Positions 18,826-28,001 of a stretch of 61,161 nt of DNA are shown in pieces. The notes below the pieces were generated by a model. That model had not been told where the DNA came from. It worked only from the letters and a program-made list of their open reading frames with translations, and made no database searches. The stretch comes from JAGLHV01 sp023143305 [NCBI: Clostridia bacterium] (lineage in GTDB: Bacteria > CBDUZB01 > JAGLHV01), in contig DAOVVV010000013.1 in the NCBI GenBank assembly GCA_030637025.1, positions 1-61,161 on the forward strand, written 5' to 3'. The number at the start of each line of letters is the position of its first letter. Within the stretch, counting starts at the first letter, position 1. A program made the position numbers and the translations under genes.

Positions 18826-18979
18826 GAGTTCTGCAAAATACAATATTCTGTCATTCCGCTCCGCCTCATCCGCCTGAGGCGGAGGATGATGCGGAATCTA
18901 TAATGTTTTTAAATATCAATAGATTCCTGCTTTCGCAGGAATGACAATCAAGGTAAAAAGGCTATTTTGCAGAAGTCTA
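18826..18979. repeat. Family A miniature inverted-repeat element (copy 2)
   Basis: It runs from GAGTTCTGCAAAATACAATATTCTG to GGCTATTTTGCAGAAGTCT, with inverted ends and a core (TCTATAATGTTTTTAAATATCAATAGATTCC) that is the complement of the copy at 44601-44728. An extra palindrome, CCGCCTGAGGCGG, lies within. The rest of the spacer up to the rpmH promoter has no gene. Confidence 0.85.
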
Positions 18980-19177
18980 ATAAAAAGATAATGTTAAAAA
19001 TAGCTGCATATTTCTGTTCTGATTTTTGAAAAATAGTTTTTTTAGCAGGTCATCTTTTTTAATACTACCGATAAGATTTTTGATAAATAAAACATTTTAC
19101 ATTATTAGGTATAATTATAAAGAGAAAAAATAAAAAGTCAAGAAAGTTCTTAAAGATTCTTTTATATTTTTATTTTC

Positions 19178-19206
19178 TTGACAAAGGGTAATTGATAAAG
19201 TATAAT
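19178..19206 (+). promoter_or_regulatory. Consensus sigma-70 promoter for the rpmH operon
   Basis: TTGACA (19178-19183) and TATAAT (19201-19206) are both perfect and exactly 17 bp apart. rpmH starts 51 bp downstream, giving a short leader. A promoter of this strength fits a ribosomal protein operon. Confidence 0.9.
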
Positions 19207-19256
19207 CAAACCCAAATTTCAAAGGGTGTAACTATTTTAGGATTCAGGAGAAAAAG

Positions 19257-19391
19257 ATGAAAAGGACTTTTCAACCAAATATAAGAAAAAGAAAAAAGAA
19301 ACACGGTTTCAGGAAAAGAATGAGCACACAAGAAGGACAGGCAATTTTAAGCCGAAGAAGGAAAAAAGGAAGAAAAAAATTATCTGCATAA
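19257..19391 (+). CDS. rpmH: 50S ribosomal protein L34
   Basis: The 44-residue protein, [18 protein letters not shown] followed by [17 protein letters not shown] and a basic tail, is a clear L34. AGGAG lies 6 nt before the ATG. It starts the conserved rpmH-rnpA-yidD-yidC run, divergent from dnaA across the origin, the classic bacterial arrangement. Confidence 0.97.
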   Translation: MKRTFQPNIRKRKKKHGFRKRMSTQEGQAILSRRRKKGRKKLSA

Positions 19392-19407
19392 AGATAAATA
19401 AAATGAA

Positions 19408-19788
19408 ATGAAGAAAGAATTTTCTTTCCCCAAAGAAGAACACCTGAGATTAAAAAAAGAGTTTAATGCTGTTTTTCAGGCAAAAGAAACATGCGTCAGC
19501 ACAGAATTAGTGATTTATATAAAAAAAAGAAATTCTTTGACCGAAAGCGGAAATGAGAAAAAAAAACTAAATTCACGCATAGGAATTATCCTGAAAAGGA
19601 AAGTAGGTAAGGCAGTAAGACGAAATCGTATCAAAAGATTAATTAGAGAAGTTTTTCGTTTAAATAAAGGGAAACTTATTATAGCTGTAGATATGATTGT
19701 AATTGCCCGGATGAAGATAAAAGAGATGGATTATTTTCAGATGGAAAAAGAAATTCTTTCTTTGTGGAAAAAGGCAAAAATAATTTAG
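19408..19788 (+). CDS. rnpA: Ribonuclease P protein component
   Basis: The 126-residue protein carries the RNase P motif RIGIILKRKVGKAVRRNRIKRLIREVFR and the initial RLKKEFNAVFQAK. With the RNA subunit it trims tRNA 5' ends. It starts 16 bp after rpmH without a strong Shine-Dalgarno site, so translation is probably coupled to rpmH. A lysine/asparagine-rich insert near residues 37-50 is slightly longer than usual. Confidence 0.95.
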   Translation: MKKEFSFPKEEHLRLKKEFNAVFQAKETCVSTELVIYIKKRNSLTESGNEKKKLNSRIGIILKRKVGKAVRRNRIKRLIREVFRLNKGKLIIAVDMIVIARMKIKEMDYFQMEKEILSLWKKAKII

Positions 19789-19823
19789 AAGATAAAATTA
19801 ATTAAGTTTAATAAAAAACGTCA

Positions 19824-20033
19824 ATGGTAAAAAAAAGCATTTTAGCATTAATAAGAAACTATCAAAAACTATCCTTGCTCTGGCCTAAAACCTGCCGTTT
19901 TTATCCAACATGCTCGGCATATACAGCCGAAGCAATACAGAAATACGGGGTGAAAAAAGGATGCTTTTTGGGGATAAGAAGAATTATTAAATGTCATCCC
20001 TTTTATTCCGGGGGATATGATCCGGTAATTTAA
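19824..20033 (+). CDS. yidD: Membrane protein insertion efficiency factor YidD
   Basis: The 69-residue protein has the family signature [19 protein letters not shown] and the ending [13 protein letters not shown]. It helps YidC-dependent membrane protein insertion and sits between rnpA and yidC as in most bacteria. Confidence 0.95.
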   Translation: MVKKSILALIRNYQKLSLLWPKTCRFYPTCSAYTAEAIQKYGVKKGCFLGIRRIIKCHPFYSGGYDPVI

Positions 20034-20063
20034 AATAAAAAGGAAACAAAAGGAAAAGAAGTT

Positions 20064-21653
20064 ATGGAAAAGAGAGCCGTTATTGCAGTAATTTTGTCCG
20101 TATTAGTTATGGGAATTTGGTTAAAGCTTTTTCCTCCTCAAAAAAAACTGCCTGAAGAAATATCTAAACAAGAGATACAAAAAAAAGTAACAGTAGTAGG
20201 AGAGACAGTAAAGAGAAAAGAAATAAAAGCAGCAACAGAACCGGTTGCGGAAGAAAGACAAATACGGGAAGAAGGAAAGGACATAATTGTTCAAACAGAT
20301 AACATTTTAGTGTCTTTTTCCACGATAGGGGGAGGAATAAAGGATTGGAGCATTAAAGAAAAAGGTGCGTGGACCAGTTTAGTTTTAAAAGAAGGAGAAT
20401 CAGCACCTTTAGATTTTTATAAGGAAGCTCTTTTCGAAGCAAATAGAGAAAAGCTGGTATTAGATGAAACTTATCCCCAGGGAGAAATTATTTTTACTTA
20501 CATCTCTCAGGGAGAGGATTTATCCGTTGTTAAAACTTATAAATTTGAAAAGGATAGCTATTTAGTAAGATTAAGTATAGAAATAACTAATAATTCAAAG
20601 ATACAAGAAAGAATTGAAACATTTACTCTGGGATGGGAAGCCGGTATAGGACCCGAAGAGGTATCTATGAAAAAAGGCCGGGGTGTAAGAGGAATAAGGC
20701 CTTTATTATTTATTGAGGAAAAAATAGAAAAAAAGATAAAGATAAAAGATGATGAAATAAAAGAATATAAAGGAAAAATAAAGTGGATAGGAATAGATAA
20801 TAGTTATTTTCTAATTGCTCTGATTCCTCAGGAAAAGATTTTTTCTAAAGCAAGCATTGAAATAGAAGAAAATATTCCTCAGGTAAAAACAAATACTGTT
20901 TTCGATTTAAAACCCGGGGAAACGAAAAATATCAATTTAAATATTTATTTAGGACCGAAAGAATATAACCGGCTGAAAAAATTAGGAAATAATTTAGAAG
21001 AAACAATCGACTTTGGTTTTTTTGGAACTATTGGAAAAGGGGTATTGTTTACTTTGAAATTTTTCTATAAAATTACCGGTAATTTTGGCTGGTCAATAGT
21101 CTTCCTGACGATGGTCTTGCAGGTTATTTTGTTGCCTTTGACTATGAAAAGTTTTAAATCAATGCAATCATTAAAAAAGATACAACCTCAAATAAATACG
21201 CTGAGGGAGAATTATAAAGACGATTCTAAACGGTTAAACGTAGAAATGATGAATCTTTATAAAACCAGGAAAGTCAATCCTTTTGGGGGTTGTTTACCCA
21301 TGATTTTACAAATTCCTATTTTTTGGGCACTTTTTACTACCTTGCGGAATACTGTTGAGCTCAGACATGCACCATTTATTTTTTGGATAAAAGACCTTTC
21401 TGCTTATGATCCGTTATATATTTTACCTGTACTTATGGGAATAGTTATGTTTCTGCAGCAAAAGATGACTACTACTGACCCGAAACAGGCAAAGATGGTG
21501 GTTTTTATGCCGGTAATTTTTGTTGTGTTATTTTTAAAGTTTCCGGCAGGATTGGTATTGTACTGGTTTGTGAATAATGTTTTAAACTTAACCATGCAAT
21601 TAGTGATAATTAAACAAGGTGAGAAGAAAGAAATAATTCAGATATCTAAATAA
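20064..21653 (+). CDS. yidC: Membrane protein insertase YidC (Gram-negative type)
   Basis: The 529-residue protein has an N-terminal membrane anchor (VIAVILSVLVMGIWLKLF), a large periplasmic domain (about 60-330, with VQTDNILVSFSTIGGGIKDW) and a C-terminal five-helix insertase core with GWSIVFLTMVLQVILLPLT, KIQPQI, FGGCLPMILQIPIFWALF and PAGLVLYWFVNN. The big periplasmic domain is a diderm feature. It inserts membrane proteins with or without SecYEG. A family A element follows it. Confidence 0.97.
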   Translation: MEKRAVIAVILSVLVMGIWLKLFPPQKKLPEEISKQEIQKKVTVVGETVKRKEIKAATEPVAEERQIREEGKDIIVQTDNILVSFSTIGGGIKDWSIKEKGAWTSLVLKEGESAPLDFYKEALFEANREKLVLDETYPQGEIIFTYISQGEDLSVVKTYKFEKDSYLVRLSIEITNNSKIQERIETFTLGWEAGIGPEEVSMKKGRGVRGIRPLLFIEEKIEKKIKIKDDEIKEYKGKIKWIGIDNSYFLIALIPQEKIFSKASIEIEENIPQVKTNTVFDLKPGETKNINLNIYLGPKEYNRLKKLGNNLEETIDFGFFGTIGKGVLFTLKFFYKITGNFGWSIVFLTMVLQVILLPLTMKSFKSMQSLKKIQPQINTLRENYKDDSKRLNVEMMNLYKTRKVNPFGGCLPMILQIPIFWALFTTLRNTVELRHAPFIFWIKDLSAYDPLYILPVLMGIVMFLQQKMTTTDPKQAKMVVFMPVIFVVLFLKFPAGLVLYWFVNNVLNLTMQLVIIKQGEKKEIIQISK

Positions 21654-21663
21654 AAACTTTAAA

Positions 21664-21793
21664 AAGTTATGCAAAATAGAATGAAATATACCCTGTCATT
21701 CCCCTGCTTGACAGGGGAATCCAGTAAAATCAATGTTTTTAGATTGTTCGATCAAGTAGGACAATGACATTGTTCTTGTTTTGCAGAAGTCTA
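21664..21793. repeat. Family A-related miniature element (copy 4, diverged core)
   Basis: AGTTATGCAAAATAGA at the left and TTTTGCAGAAGTCTA at the right match family A ends, but the core differs: CTGTCATTCCCCTGCTTGACAGGGGAAT contains its own hairpin. It fills the yidC-fba gap and may also act as a terminator for the yidC operon. Confidence 0.65.
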
Positions 21794-21823
21794 AAATAAA
21801 AACTTTATAAAAAGGAGGCAGAA

Positions 21824-22807
21824 ATGTCAGACAAAAAAGTATCTTATAAGGAATTAGGATTAGTAAATACCAGGGAAATGTTTGCCGAGGCAAATAAAGG
21901 AGGCTATGCTATTCCTGCTTATAATTTTAATAATATGGAGCAATTGCAAGCTATTATTACCGCTTGTGTAAAAAGTAAATCACCGGTAATTTTACAAATT
22001 TCCAAAGGAGCACGAAATTATGCCAATCAGATTCTTCTTCGTTATATGGCGGGGGGGGTCCTGGAAATGGCAAAAGAAATGGGAGAAGATATTCCTATAG
22101 CTTTACACCTTGATCACGGAGATACTTTTGAACTGGCCAAGTCTTGTATAGATTCCGGGTTTTCTTCAGTGATGATAGATGGTTCTTCCCTTCCTTACGA
22201 GGAAAATATAAAATTAACCAGGCAAGTGGTGGAATATGCCCATCCCCTGGATGTGACAGTAGAAGGGGAGCTGGGAGTCTTAGCAGGAATAGAAGATGAG
22301 GTCTCCAGCGAAGAAACGCACTATACCCAGCCGGAAGAGGTAGAGGATTTTGTAAAAAGAACCAATGTAGATTCTTTAGCTATATCTATAGGAACAAGTC
22401 ATGGTGCTTATAAATTTAAACTTAAACCGGGAGAGAGTGTTCCTCCGTTACGCTTTGATATTTTGGAAGAAATAGAAAAAAGAATCCCGGGTTTTCCTAT
22501 TGTATTGCACGGAGCATCTTCGGTTCTTCCTGAGTATATAGAAATGATTAATAAATTCGGGGGAAAGATGGATAATGCTGTGGGAATTCCGGAAGAACAA
22601 TTACGTAAGGCGGCAAAAAGTGCTGTTTGTAAAATAAATATTGATTCTGATGGCCGGTTGGCTATGACAGCTACTATCCGCCGGGTTTTTGCGGAAAAGC
22701 CGGGAGAATTTGACCCGCGCAAATATTTAGGACCTGCCCGGGAAGAATTAATCAAAATGTATAGACATAAGAACGAAAATGTTCTGGGTAGTTCCGGAAA
22801 AGCATAA
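21824..22807 (+). CDS. fba: Fructose-bisphosphate aldolase, class II
   Basis: The 327-residue zinc aldolase has PAYNFNNMEQLQAI near 31-44, the catalytic stretch LHLDHGD with D97 and zinc ligand H98, MIDGSSLPYEENI, VEGELGVLAG, GTSHGAYKF and VLHGASSVLPEY. It splits fructose 1,6-bisphosphate into glyceraldehyde-3-phosphate and dihydroxyacetone phosphate, or acts in reverse in gluconeogenesis. AAAGGAGG lies before the ATG. With POR it indicates central sugar metabolism via acetyl-CoA. A tagatose-type substrate is less likely but not excluded. Confidence 0.93.
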   Translation: MSDKKVSYKELGLVNTREMFAEANKGGYAIPAYNFNNMEQLQAIITACVKSKSPVILQISKGARNYANQILLRYMAGGVLEMAKEMGEDIPIALHLDHGDTFELAKSCIDSGFSSVMIDGSSLPYEENIKLTRQVVEYAHPLDVTVEGELGVLAGIEDEVSSEETHYTQPEEVEDFVKRTNVDSLAISIGTSHGAYKFKLKPGESVPPLRFDILEEIEKRIPGFPIVLHGASSVLPEYIEMINKFGGKMDNAVGIPEEQLRKAAKSAVCKINIDSDGRLAMTATIRRVFAEKPGEFDPRKYLGPAREELIKMYRHKNENVLGSSGKA

Positions 22808-22821
22808 AGAGATAAAGAAGG

Positions 22822-23745
22822 CTAAAAAGAGGAAAGATTTTCATATATTTCCAGGAACTCCTGAAAGTCCAGACTATTTCTGATTCCATCAAAGTCTTTG
22901 TCTTTTTCTATTTTTTCTTTCCAGACATCCGGGGCCGTAGGGATATATTTTTTTAAGTTTTCCATGGCTCCGTAGACATCTTCAAGGAGAGCACTCATAC
23001 AAGCTGTATTGTAGTAAGTTATGGGGAGTTTTTCATGTTGAGCACAAAAAAAGTAATCATAAGCTTTCTGGTAGTTTTCCTTTCTATAAAAAGACATTCC
23101 GATGTTGTTTAATAATTTACAGATTTTTAAAATAATGGTATTATAAAAATTATCCCAGGAATAGATTTGAACCAGGGGGATTCTTTCCTTAAAATCCGTG
23201 GGTTGAAAAACTTTAATCAGAGAAAGCATTACAAAATTATGCGGCGGGAATAAATAAGAGGAGAAATCTTCAATGGCTACCGGCTGATTAAGAGCTTTTT
23301 CATAGTTGTTAAGGGGGAAATCAATTACTGCAATTTTTTTATCTACTATTTGCGAGGATAAAAATAAATTACAGGTGTTTTTCTTTGAGTCTGTTTCAAA
23401 TATCCATTCTAAAGGAAAAGAGGATAGATTTTGTGGAAAAAATCGATTTAGTACATTTAATTTGATATCGGAATATTCTAAATTTGCAGGGATATCCGAT
23501 GGATTTATTTTCGTTTCCTGATTTGTATCGACAACTATTTTAAAGAAGTTTAATTGTAATTTGTCCAGGGAGATAGGATTTTCATTTTTTTCAACAATTT
23601 TAATCAGATAGTAAATAGAGTCCCCTTTACAACCAAGAGGGCAAACAAGATAACTGTTTACTGAATTATCGTCTGTTACCTCTGCAAGAGATAAGCAGGG
23701 AGACAGAATAAAAAAAAGGGAAATAATTAATAGTTTCTTATACAT
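22822..23745 (-). CDS. Secreted protein with a C-terminal TPR-like segment
   Basis: The 307-residue protein has a signal peptide (MYKKLLIISLFFILSPCLSLA) and cysteines near residue 35 (LVCPLGCKGDSI). The middle is an unknown beta-rich domain. Residues about 205-300 contain helical pairs (NNIGMSFYRKENYQKAYDYF, YYNTACMSALLEDVYGAMENLKKYI) like tetratricopeptide repeats, ending with KDFDGIRNSLDFQEFLEIYE, a pattern seen in TPR-tail proteins. It is convergent with fba, 14 bp away. No enzyme family is recognised; a periplasmic protein-binding role is inferred. Confidence 0.65.
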   Translation of the reverse strand: MYKKLLIISLFFILSPCLSLAEVTDDNSVNSYLVCPLGCKGDSIYYLIKIVEKNENPISLDKLQLNFFKIVVDTNQETKINPSDIPANLEYSDIKLNVLNRFFPQNLSSFPLEWIFETDSKKNTCNLFLSSQIVDKKIAVIDFPLNNYEKALNQPVAIEDFSSYLFPPHNFVMLSLIKVFQPTDFKERIPLVQIYSWDNFYNTIILKICKLLNNIGMSFYRKENYQKAYDYFFCAQHEKLPITYYNTACMSALLEDVYGAMENLKKYIPTAPDVWKEKIEKDKDFDGIRNSLDFQEFLEIYENLSSF

Positions 23746-24035
23746 AGATATTTTAAAAAGACTGAATAAAAAAAGATAATTTTTTGAATTTTCGTAAATA
23801 TTATAACTTTTAGTTGTTTAAAGGTCAATATAAATCTTTATTACTATCGGTTGCGAATAAGAGACTAAAAGCACATCATCAAATTAGCAATTTGTGTTCA
23901 TATTTATAAAAGGAGAAGTGTTTATAAAAAAGGCAGAGAGAAAAGAATAAATTCACAAAAATAAGCTTTTTTGGAGTGCATTGACCATGGCAAGACATGC
24001 ATCATCGTGGAAGAGGTACTCCATCTTTTTAAAAA

Positions 24036-24083
24036 ACTAATTTATGCTAAAATGTACTAAATCGGGCAAAACATATTTTGCCT
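24036..24083. repeat. Degenerate family B miniature element fragment
   Basis: CTAATTTATGCTAAAATGTACTAAATCGGGCAAAACATATTTTGCCTTT matches the right end of family B (CTAATTTTTGCTAAAATTTGCTAAATCGTTCAAAACATATT...GCCTT). The rest of the 459-bp spacer (23746-24204) holds a poorly preserved left part and the promoter below; no gene was found. Confidence 0.55.
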
Positions 24084-24107
24084 TTCGTTTTTTAAAAACA
24101 ATAAATC

Positions 24108-24136
24108 TTGACGAAAAAGTAAAAGTGTAGTAAGAT
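24108..24136 (+). promoter_or_regulatory. Promoter for the DUF502-MFS-proA operon
   Basis: TTGACG (24108-24113) and TAAGAT (24131-24136) are 17 bp apart, 68 bp upstream of the DUF502 start. It lies 25 bp past a family B fragment, which may have delivered or moved the upstream sequence. Confidence 0.6.
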
Positions 24137-24204
24137 AAAAAACCAAATAAAAAAAAATTTGGAGGGTATCTTTTAGATAATAAAAAAAAGGGGAAGGAGA
24201 AAAA

Positions 24205-24858
24205 ATGCTAAAAAATATTAGAAGTGCTGTTAAAAGGCAATTTTTTACAGGAATAGCTTTGCTTTTACCGTTAGGATTGACTTTGTATGTGGGCTGGATT
24301 CTTTTTAATTTAGTAGGGAAGGTTTTTCTTCCTTTTGTAGAAAAAAATTCTTTTCTTTCCTCTTATGATTTGCCACCCTTGTGTAGTAAGGGAATAAGTT
24401 TTGCCATCACTTTAGTAATTATTTGGATTATCGGAGTAATCGGGGCCAACATTGTTGGACGGAAATTTCTGCAGTTGCTGGAAGTCTTAATTGTTAAGGT
24501 TCCCCTCTTGGACAGCATTTATCAGGCAATACGGCAGATTATTCACGCTATGATTTTTTCTAAAACTGCTTTTCGCCAGGTGGTAATGATAGAATATCCG
24601 CGAAAGGGGATTTATACATTAGCTTTTGTAACCAATAGTTACCAGGGAAAAGAAGAAGGAAAAGGGAAAATTTTAACTTTATTTATTCCTACTACCCCAA
24701 ATCCTACTTCCGGGTGGTTTCTAATTATTCCGGAAGAAGAAGTAATGAAAATAGATTTACCGGTAGAAGAAGGAATGAAAGTGATTATTTCCGGAGGGGT
24801 GATTACCCCGGATAGGTTTTTTGAACGATTAGAAATAGGGGGAAAGAGAAAAGAGTGA
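24205..24858 (+). CDS. DUF502 family membrane protein
   Basis: The 217-residue protein has two N-terminal helices (about 14-36, GIALLLPLGLTLYVGWILF; 58-80, ISFAITLVIIWIIGVIGANI), then KVPLLDSIYQAIRQI and a soluble beta domain with TLFIPTTPNPTSGWFLIIPEEEV, the DUF502 hallmark. GGGAAGGAG lies before the ATG. The family is widespread but uncharacterised in function. The stop overlaps the MFS GTG start by 4 bp. Confidence 0.85.
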   Translation: MLKNIRSAVKRQFFTGIALLLPLGLTLYVGWILFNLVGKVFLPFVEKNSFLSSYDLPPLCSKGISFAITLVIIWIIGVIGANIVGRKFLQLLEVLIVKVPLLDSIYQAIRQIIHAMIFSKTAFRQVVMIEYPRKGIYTLAFVTNSYQGKEEGKGKILTLFIPTTPNPTSGWFLIIPEEEVMKIDLPVEEGMKVIISGGVITPDRFFERLEIGGKRKE

Positions 24859-26066
24859 AGAGATTGTTAAGAGGAATCGGGAGAAATATTATTCTTTTAG
24901 GAGTAGCAAGTTTTTTTAATGACATAAGCAGTGAAATGATTATTGCCATTTTTCCGATGTTTATTGTTTTTTTAGGCGGGGGAGGAATGGCAATAGGTTT
25001 AATCGGCGGTTTGGGTAATTCTCTTTCCAGTATATTAAAGGTTTTTTCAGGTTATTGGTCGGATAGAATAGGAAGGAAAAAAAGTTTTGTTTTTTGGGGT
25101 TATTTTTCTTCTGCAGTGGCAAAAGTGTTTTTTCCTTTTTGTTATAATTGGGGCGAAGTGTTGTTTTTAAGGATGGCGGAAAGAATAGGGAAAGGAATTA
25201 GAACTGCTCCTCGCGATGCGTTGTTATCGATTTCGGCAGACCATAAAGTCAGAGGTAAAGCCTTTGGTATTCATCGGGCAATGGATTCTTTGGGAGCGGT
25301 AATAGGGGCTTTAGGCGCGTTCTTTTTATTCTGGACCCTGGACTTTTCGTTCAGACAAATAATGGGGATTGCAGCAATTATCGGTTTTATTTCACTCATT
25401 CCTGTTTTTATGGTCGAAGAGGAAAAGAAAGAGCGTAATAATTATAAGGTAAAGATAGGATTAAATCATTTACCCAGGGAATTCAAAAAATATTTGATAG
25501 TAGCTGCGGTTTTTTCTTTAAGTAATTTTACTTATATGTTTTTGATTTTAAAAGCAAAATTAGTTATGGATAATCTTTTTTCTCCACGGTTGGCAATTGC
25601 AGTTCCTATTTTGCTGTATGCCTGGTTTAATGTTGTTTATTCCTTTTTTTCTGTTCCTGCCGGAATATTTTCAGATAAAATAGGGAGAAGAGAGGCTCTT
25701 TTTTTAGGATATTTTATTTATGCGTTAACTTATTTTAGTTTTGTAAAAGTGCAGTCTCTGGGTGTATTTATTTTATTTTTTGCCCTATATGGATTGGCTT
25801 TTGCTTTAATCGAGGGGAATCAGCGGGCTTTTGCCAGTGATTTTGTAGAAGAAGAAAGGAGAGGAGTTGCTTTGGGAATGTTTCATACGGTAATTTCTCT
25901 GACTACTCTTTGTGCCAGTTTGATTGCCGGATATTTGTGGAATATAAATTCCGCGGCTCCTTTTATGTACGGAGCAGGAGTAAGTTTGTTTTCCGCAATA
26001 ATAATTTTTTGGGTGAAACCTCATCAGATAAAAAAGGAAAGAGGGGGAGGAGAAAAATGTCTTTAA
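24855..26066 (+). CDS. Major facilitator superfamily transporter
   Basis: The 403-residue protein starts at a GTG overlapping the DUF502 stop. It has about 12 hydrophobic helices and the MFS motif A stretch GYWSDRIGRKKSF between helices 2 and 3, echoed by GIFSDKIGRREALF between helices 8 and 9. R-T-A-P-R-D-A after helix 4 (GKGIRTAPRDALLS) resembles a subgroup often annotated as multidrug or sugar transporters. The substrate is not assignable. The 3' end overlaps proA by 10 bp. Confidence 0.85.
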   Translation: MKRLLRGIGRNIILLGVASFFNDISSEMIIAIFPMFIVFLGGGGMAIGLIGGLGNSLSSILKVFSGYWSDRIGRKKSFVFWGYFSSAVAKVFFPFCYNWGEVLFLRMAERIGKGIRTAPRDALLSISADHKVRGKAFGIHRAMDSLGAVIGALGAFFLFWTLDFSFRQIMGIAAIIGFISLIPVFMVEEEKKERNNYKVKIGLNHLPREFKKYLIVAAVFSLSNFTYMFLILKAKLVMDNLFSPRLAIAVPILLYAWFNVVYSFFSVPAGIFSDKIGRREALFLGYFIYALTYFSFVKVQSLGVFILFFALYGLAFALIEGNQRAFASDFVEEERRGVALGMFHTVISLTTLCASLIAGYLWNINSAAPFMYGAGVSLFSAIIIFWVKPHQIKKERGGGEKCL

Positions 26067-27313
26067 AAGAAGAAATGAAAGAAAAAGCTTCCCAGTCAAA
26101 GGTAGCAGCAGTAAAAATGAAAAATCTTTCTACAGCAAAAAAAAATAGAATTTTAGAAACAATAGCAACTGCTTTAGAAAAAAAAGAAGAAGAAATTATT
26201 AAGGTAAACAAAAAAGATTTAGATTTGGCTAAAGAAAAAAAGATTTCTTCGGCATTTATTGAAAGAATGACTTTGTCGAAAGAGCGGATAAAAAGCATGG
26301 TTAAAGGATTAAGAACAGTTGCTTCTTTACCGGATCCGGTAGGAGGAGTGATGGAAGAGATAATTAGATATAACGGCTTGAGGATAAAGAAAGTACGGGT
26401 TCCTTTAGGGGTAATTTGTATTATCTACGAATCACGACCCAATGTTACTTGTGATGCAGCAGCATTATGTTTAAAAGCAGGCAATGCAGTTTTGTTGAGA
26501 GGGGGGTCACAAGCTTTTAATTCCAATCTCCTCCTGGCTAAAATAATGATAGAGGCTGCTTTATCAGAAGGGATGCCCCAGGGAGGCATACAGTTTATAG
26601 AAACTACCGACCGGGAAGCAATAAAAGAGTTGATTCGTCTGGATAGGTTTATTGATGTAATTATTCCTCGCGGGGGAGAGGAAATGATTAGTAATATTAA
26701 AGCCAATGCAACTGTTCCGGTAATTAGCCATGGTAAAGGACTTTGCCATACTTATGTCGATAAGGAAGCAAACATAGAACAGGCAAGTGAAATTTGCTTT
26801 AATGCCAAGGTGCAAAGACCGGGAGTGTGTAATGCTATGGAAACATTATTGGTTCATAAAGATATAGCAAATGATTTTCTTCCGCAAATGGTTAAAAGGT
26901 TTGAGAAAGAGGGAGTAGAAGTGAGAGGATGTATAGAAACGCAAAAACTAATTCCTTCTATAAAAATAGCTACCGACCAGGATTGGGAGACAGAATATTT
27001 ATCTTTAATTCTTTCAATAAAAATTGTGGATAGTTTGGATACGGCGATAGAGCATATAAATCAATATGGTTCTTTTCATTCTGAAGCAATAATTTCTGAA
27101 AACAAAGACAGAGCAGAACAATTTTTGTCCCGGGTTGATGCTGCCAGTGTTTTCTGGAATGCATCTACCCGTTTTAGTGACGGAGGGGAGTTTGGATTAG
27201 GTGCGGAAATAGGTATTTCTACGCAGAAATTACATGCGAGAGGACCAATGGGGTTACAAGAATTAACCAGTTATAAATTTATAATTTATGGAAACGGGCA
27301 GATAAAAAAATAA
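26057..27313 (+). CDS. proA: Glutamate-5-semialdehyde dehydrogenase (gamma-glutamyl phosphate reductase)
   Basis: I chose the ATG at 26057 (GGGGGAGGAG upstream), giving 418 residues beginning MSLKEEMKEKA; the frame is open further upstream only because it overlaps the MFS gene. Family landmarks are VPLGVICIIYESRPNVT, KAGNAVLLRGGSQA, VIPRGGEEMI, the catalytic-cysteine segment QRPGVCNAMETLLVH, and FGLGAEIGISTQKLHARGPMGL. It makes glutamate semialdehyde in proline synthesis. The kinase gene proB is not in the window. Confidence 0.95.
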   Translation: MSLKEEMKEKASQSKVAAVKMKNLSTAKKNRILETIATALEKKEEEIIKVNKKDLDLAKEKKISSAFIERMTLSKERIKSMVKGLRTVASLPDPVGGVMEEIIRYNGLRIKKVRVPLGVICIIYESRPNVTCDAAALCLKAGNAVLLRGGSQAFNSNLLLAKIMIEAALSEGMPQGGIQFIETTDREAIKELIRLDRFIDVIIPRGGEEMISNIKANATVPVISHGKGLCHTYVDKEANIEQASEICFNAKVQRPGVCNAMETLLVHKDIANDFLPQMVKRFEKEGVEVRGCIETQKLIPSIKIATDQDWETEYLSLILSIKIVDSLDTAIEHINQYGSFHSEAIISENKDRAEQFLSRVDAASVFWNASTRFSDGGEFGLGAEIGISTQKLHARGPMGLQELTSYKFIIYGNGQIKK

Positions 27314-27420
27314 ACATTGAAAAGAATAATACCGGAAGAAATGTTACCGGTTTAACTTAATAAGATAAAAAAGATGCGGTTTTTGTTAAAAAAAAGAAAA
27401 GTTAAGAGGTTTAGTGAAAG

Positions 27421-27996
27421 ATGCGGATTGGGTTATTAGGAGGGACATTTAATCCTGTTCATTATGGGCATTTAGTTTTAGCTGAAGAATGCCTAAAAAA
27501 ATTCTGCTTAAAAAAAATAATATTTATTCCTTCAGCAATTCCTCCCCATAAAAAGGGGAAAATCGCAGGGGCGGAGCATAGATATAATATGGTTGAGAGG
27601 GCGATCCGGGGGAATAAAAATTTTGTAGTTTCCAGGATAGAATTGGATAGAAAGGAAATATCATTTACTTATAAAACGATTCAATATTTTAAAAGAAAAT
27701 ATGCACAAGGCCAGGTGTTTTTTATTTTAGGAATAGATAGTGTTCTTGAAATTGATAAGTGGAAAAAGAAAAACAAAATTTTGGAATTTTGCCCGTTTAT
27801 AGTAGCTACTCGTCCAGGTTACCAAATACAAAAAATTCCTTCTTCAATAAAAAAAATAATAAAGATTATAAAAATTCCTAAAATTAACATTTCTTCTTCT
27901 TTCATTAGGGAAGAAATAAAAAAGGGTAAATCAATAAAGGATTTACTGCCTTTATCCGTAGAAAAATATATTAATAGATATCAATTATATCAATAA
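27421..27996 (+). CDS. nadD: Nicotinate-nucleotide adenylyltransferase
   Basis: The 191-residue nucleotidyltransferase has GLLGGTFNPVHYGHL at the start and SSSFIREEIKKGKSI near the end, with FILGIDSVLEIDKW between. It forms deamido-NAD from NaMN and ATP. It heads the nadD-LCP-rsfS-argS run; no strong promoter is visible in the 107-bp spacer. Confidence 0.95.
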   Translation: MRIGLLGGTFNPVHYGHLVLAEECLKKFCLKKIIFIPSAIPPHKKGKIAGAEHRYNMVERAIRGNKNFVVSRIELDRKEISFTYKTIQYFKRKYAQGQVFFILGIDSVLEIDKWKKKNKILEFCPFIVATRPGYQIQKIPSSIKKIIKIIKIPKINISSSFIREEIKKGKSIKDLLPLSVEKYINRYQLYQ

Positions 27997-28001
27997 AAAA
28001 A

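Noticed and set aside
23987-24041. Seventeen-codon frame MARHASSWKRYS... in the DUF502 upstream spacer
   Set aside because: Too short, no ribosome site, and it lies in a degenerate repeat region.
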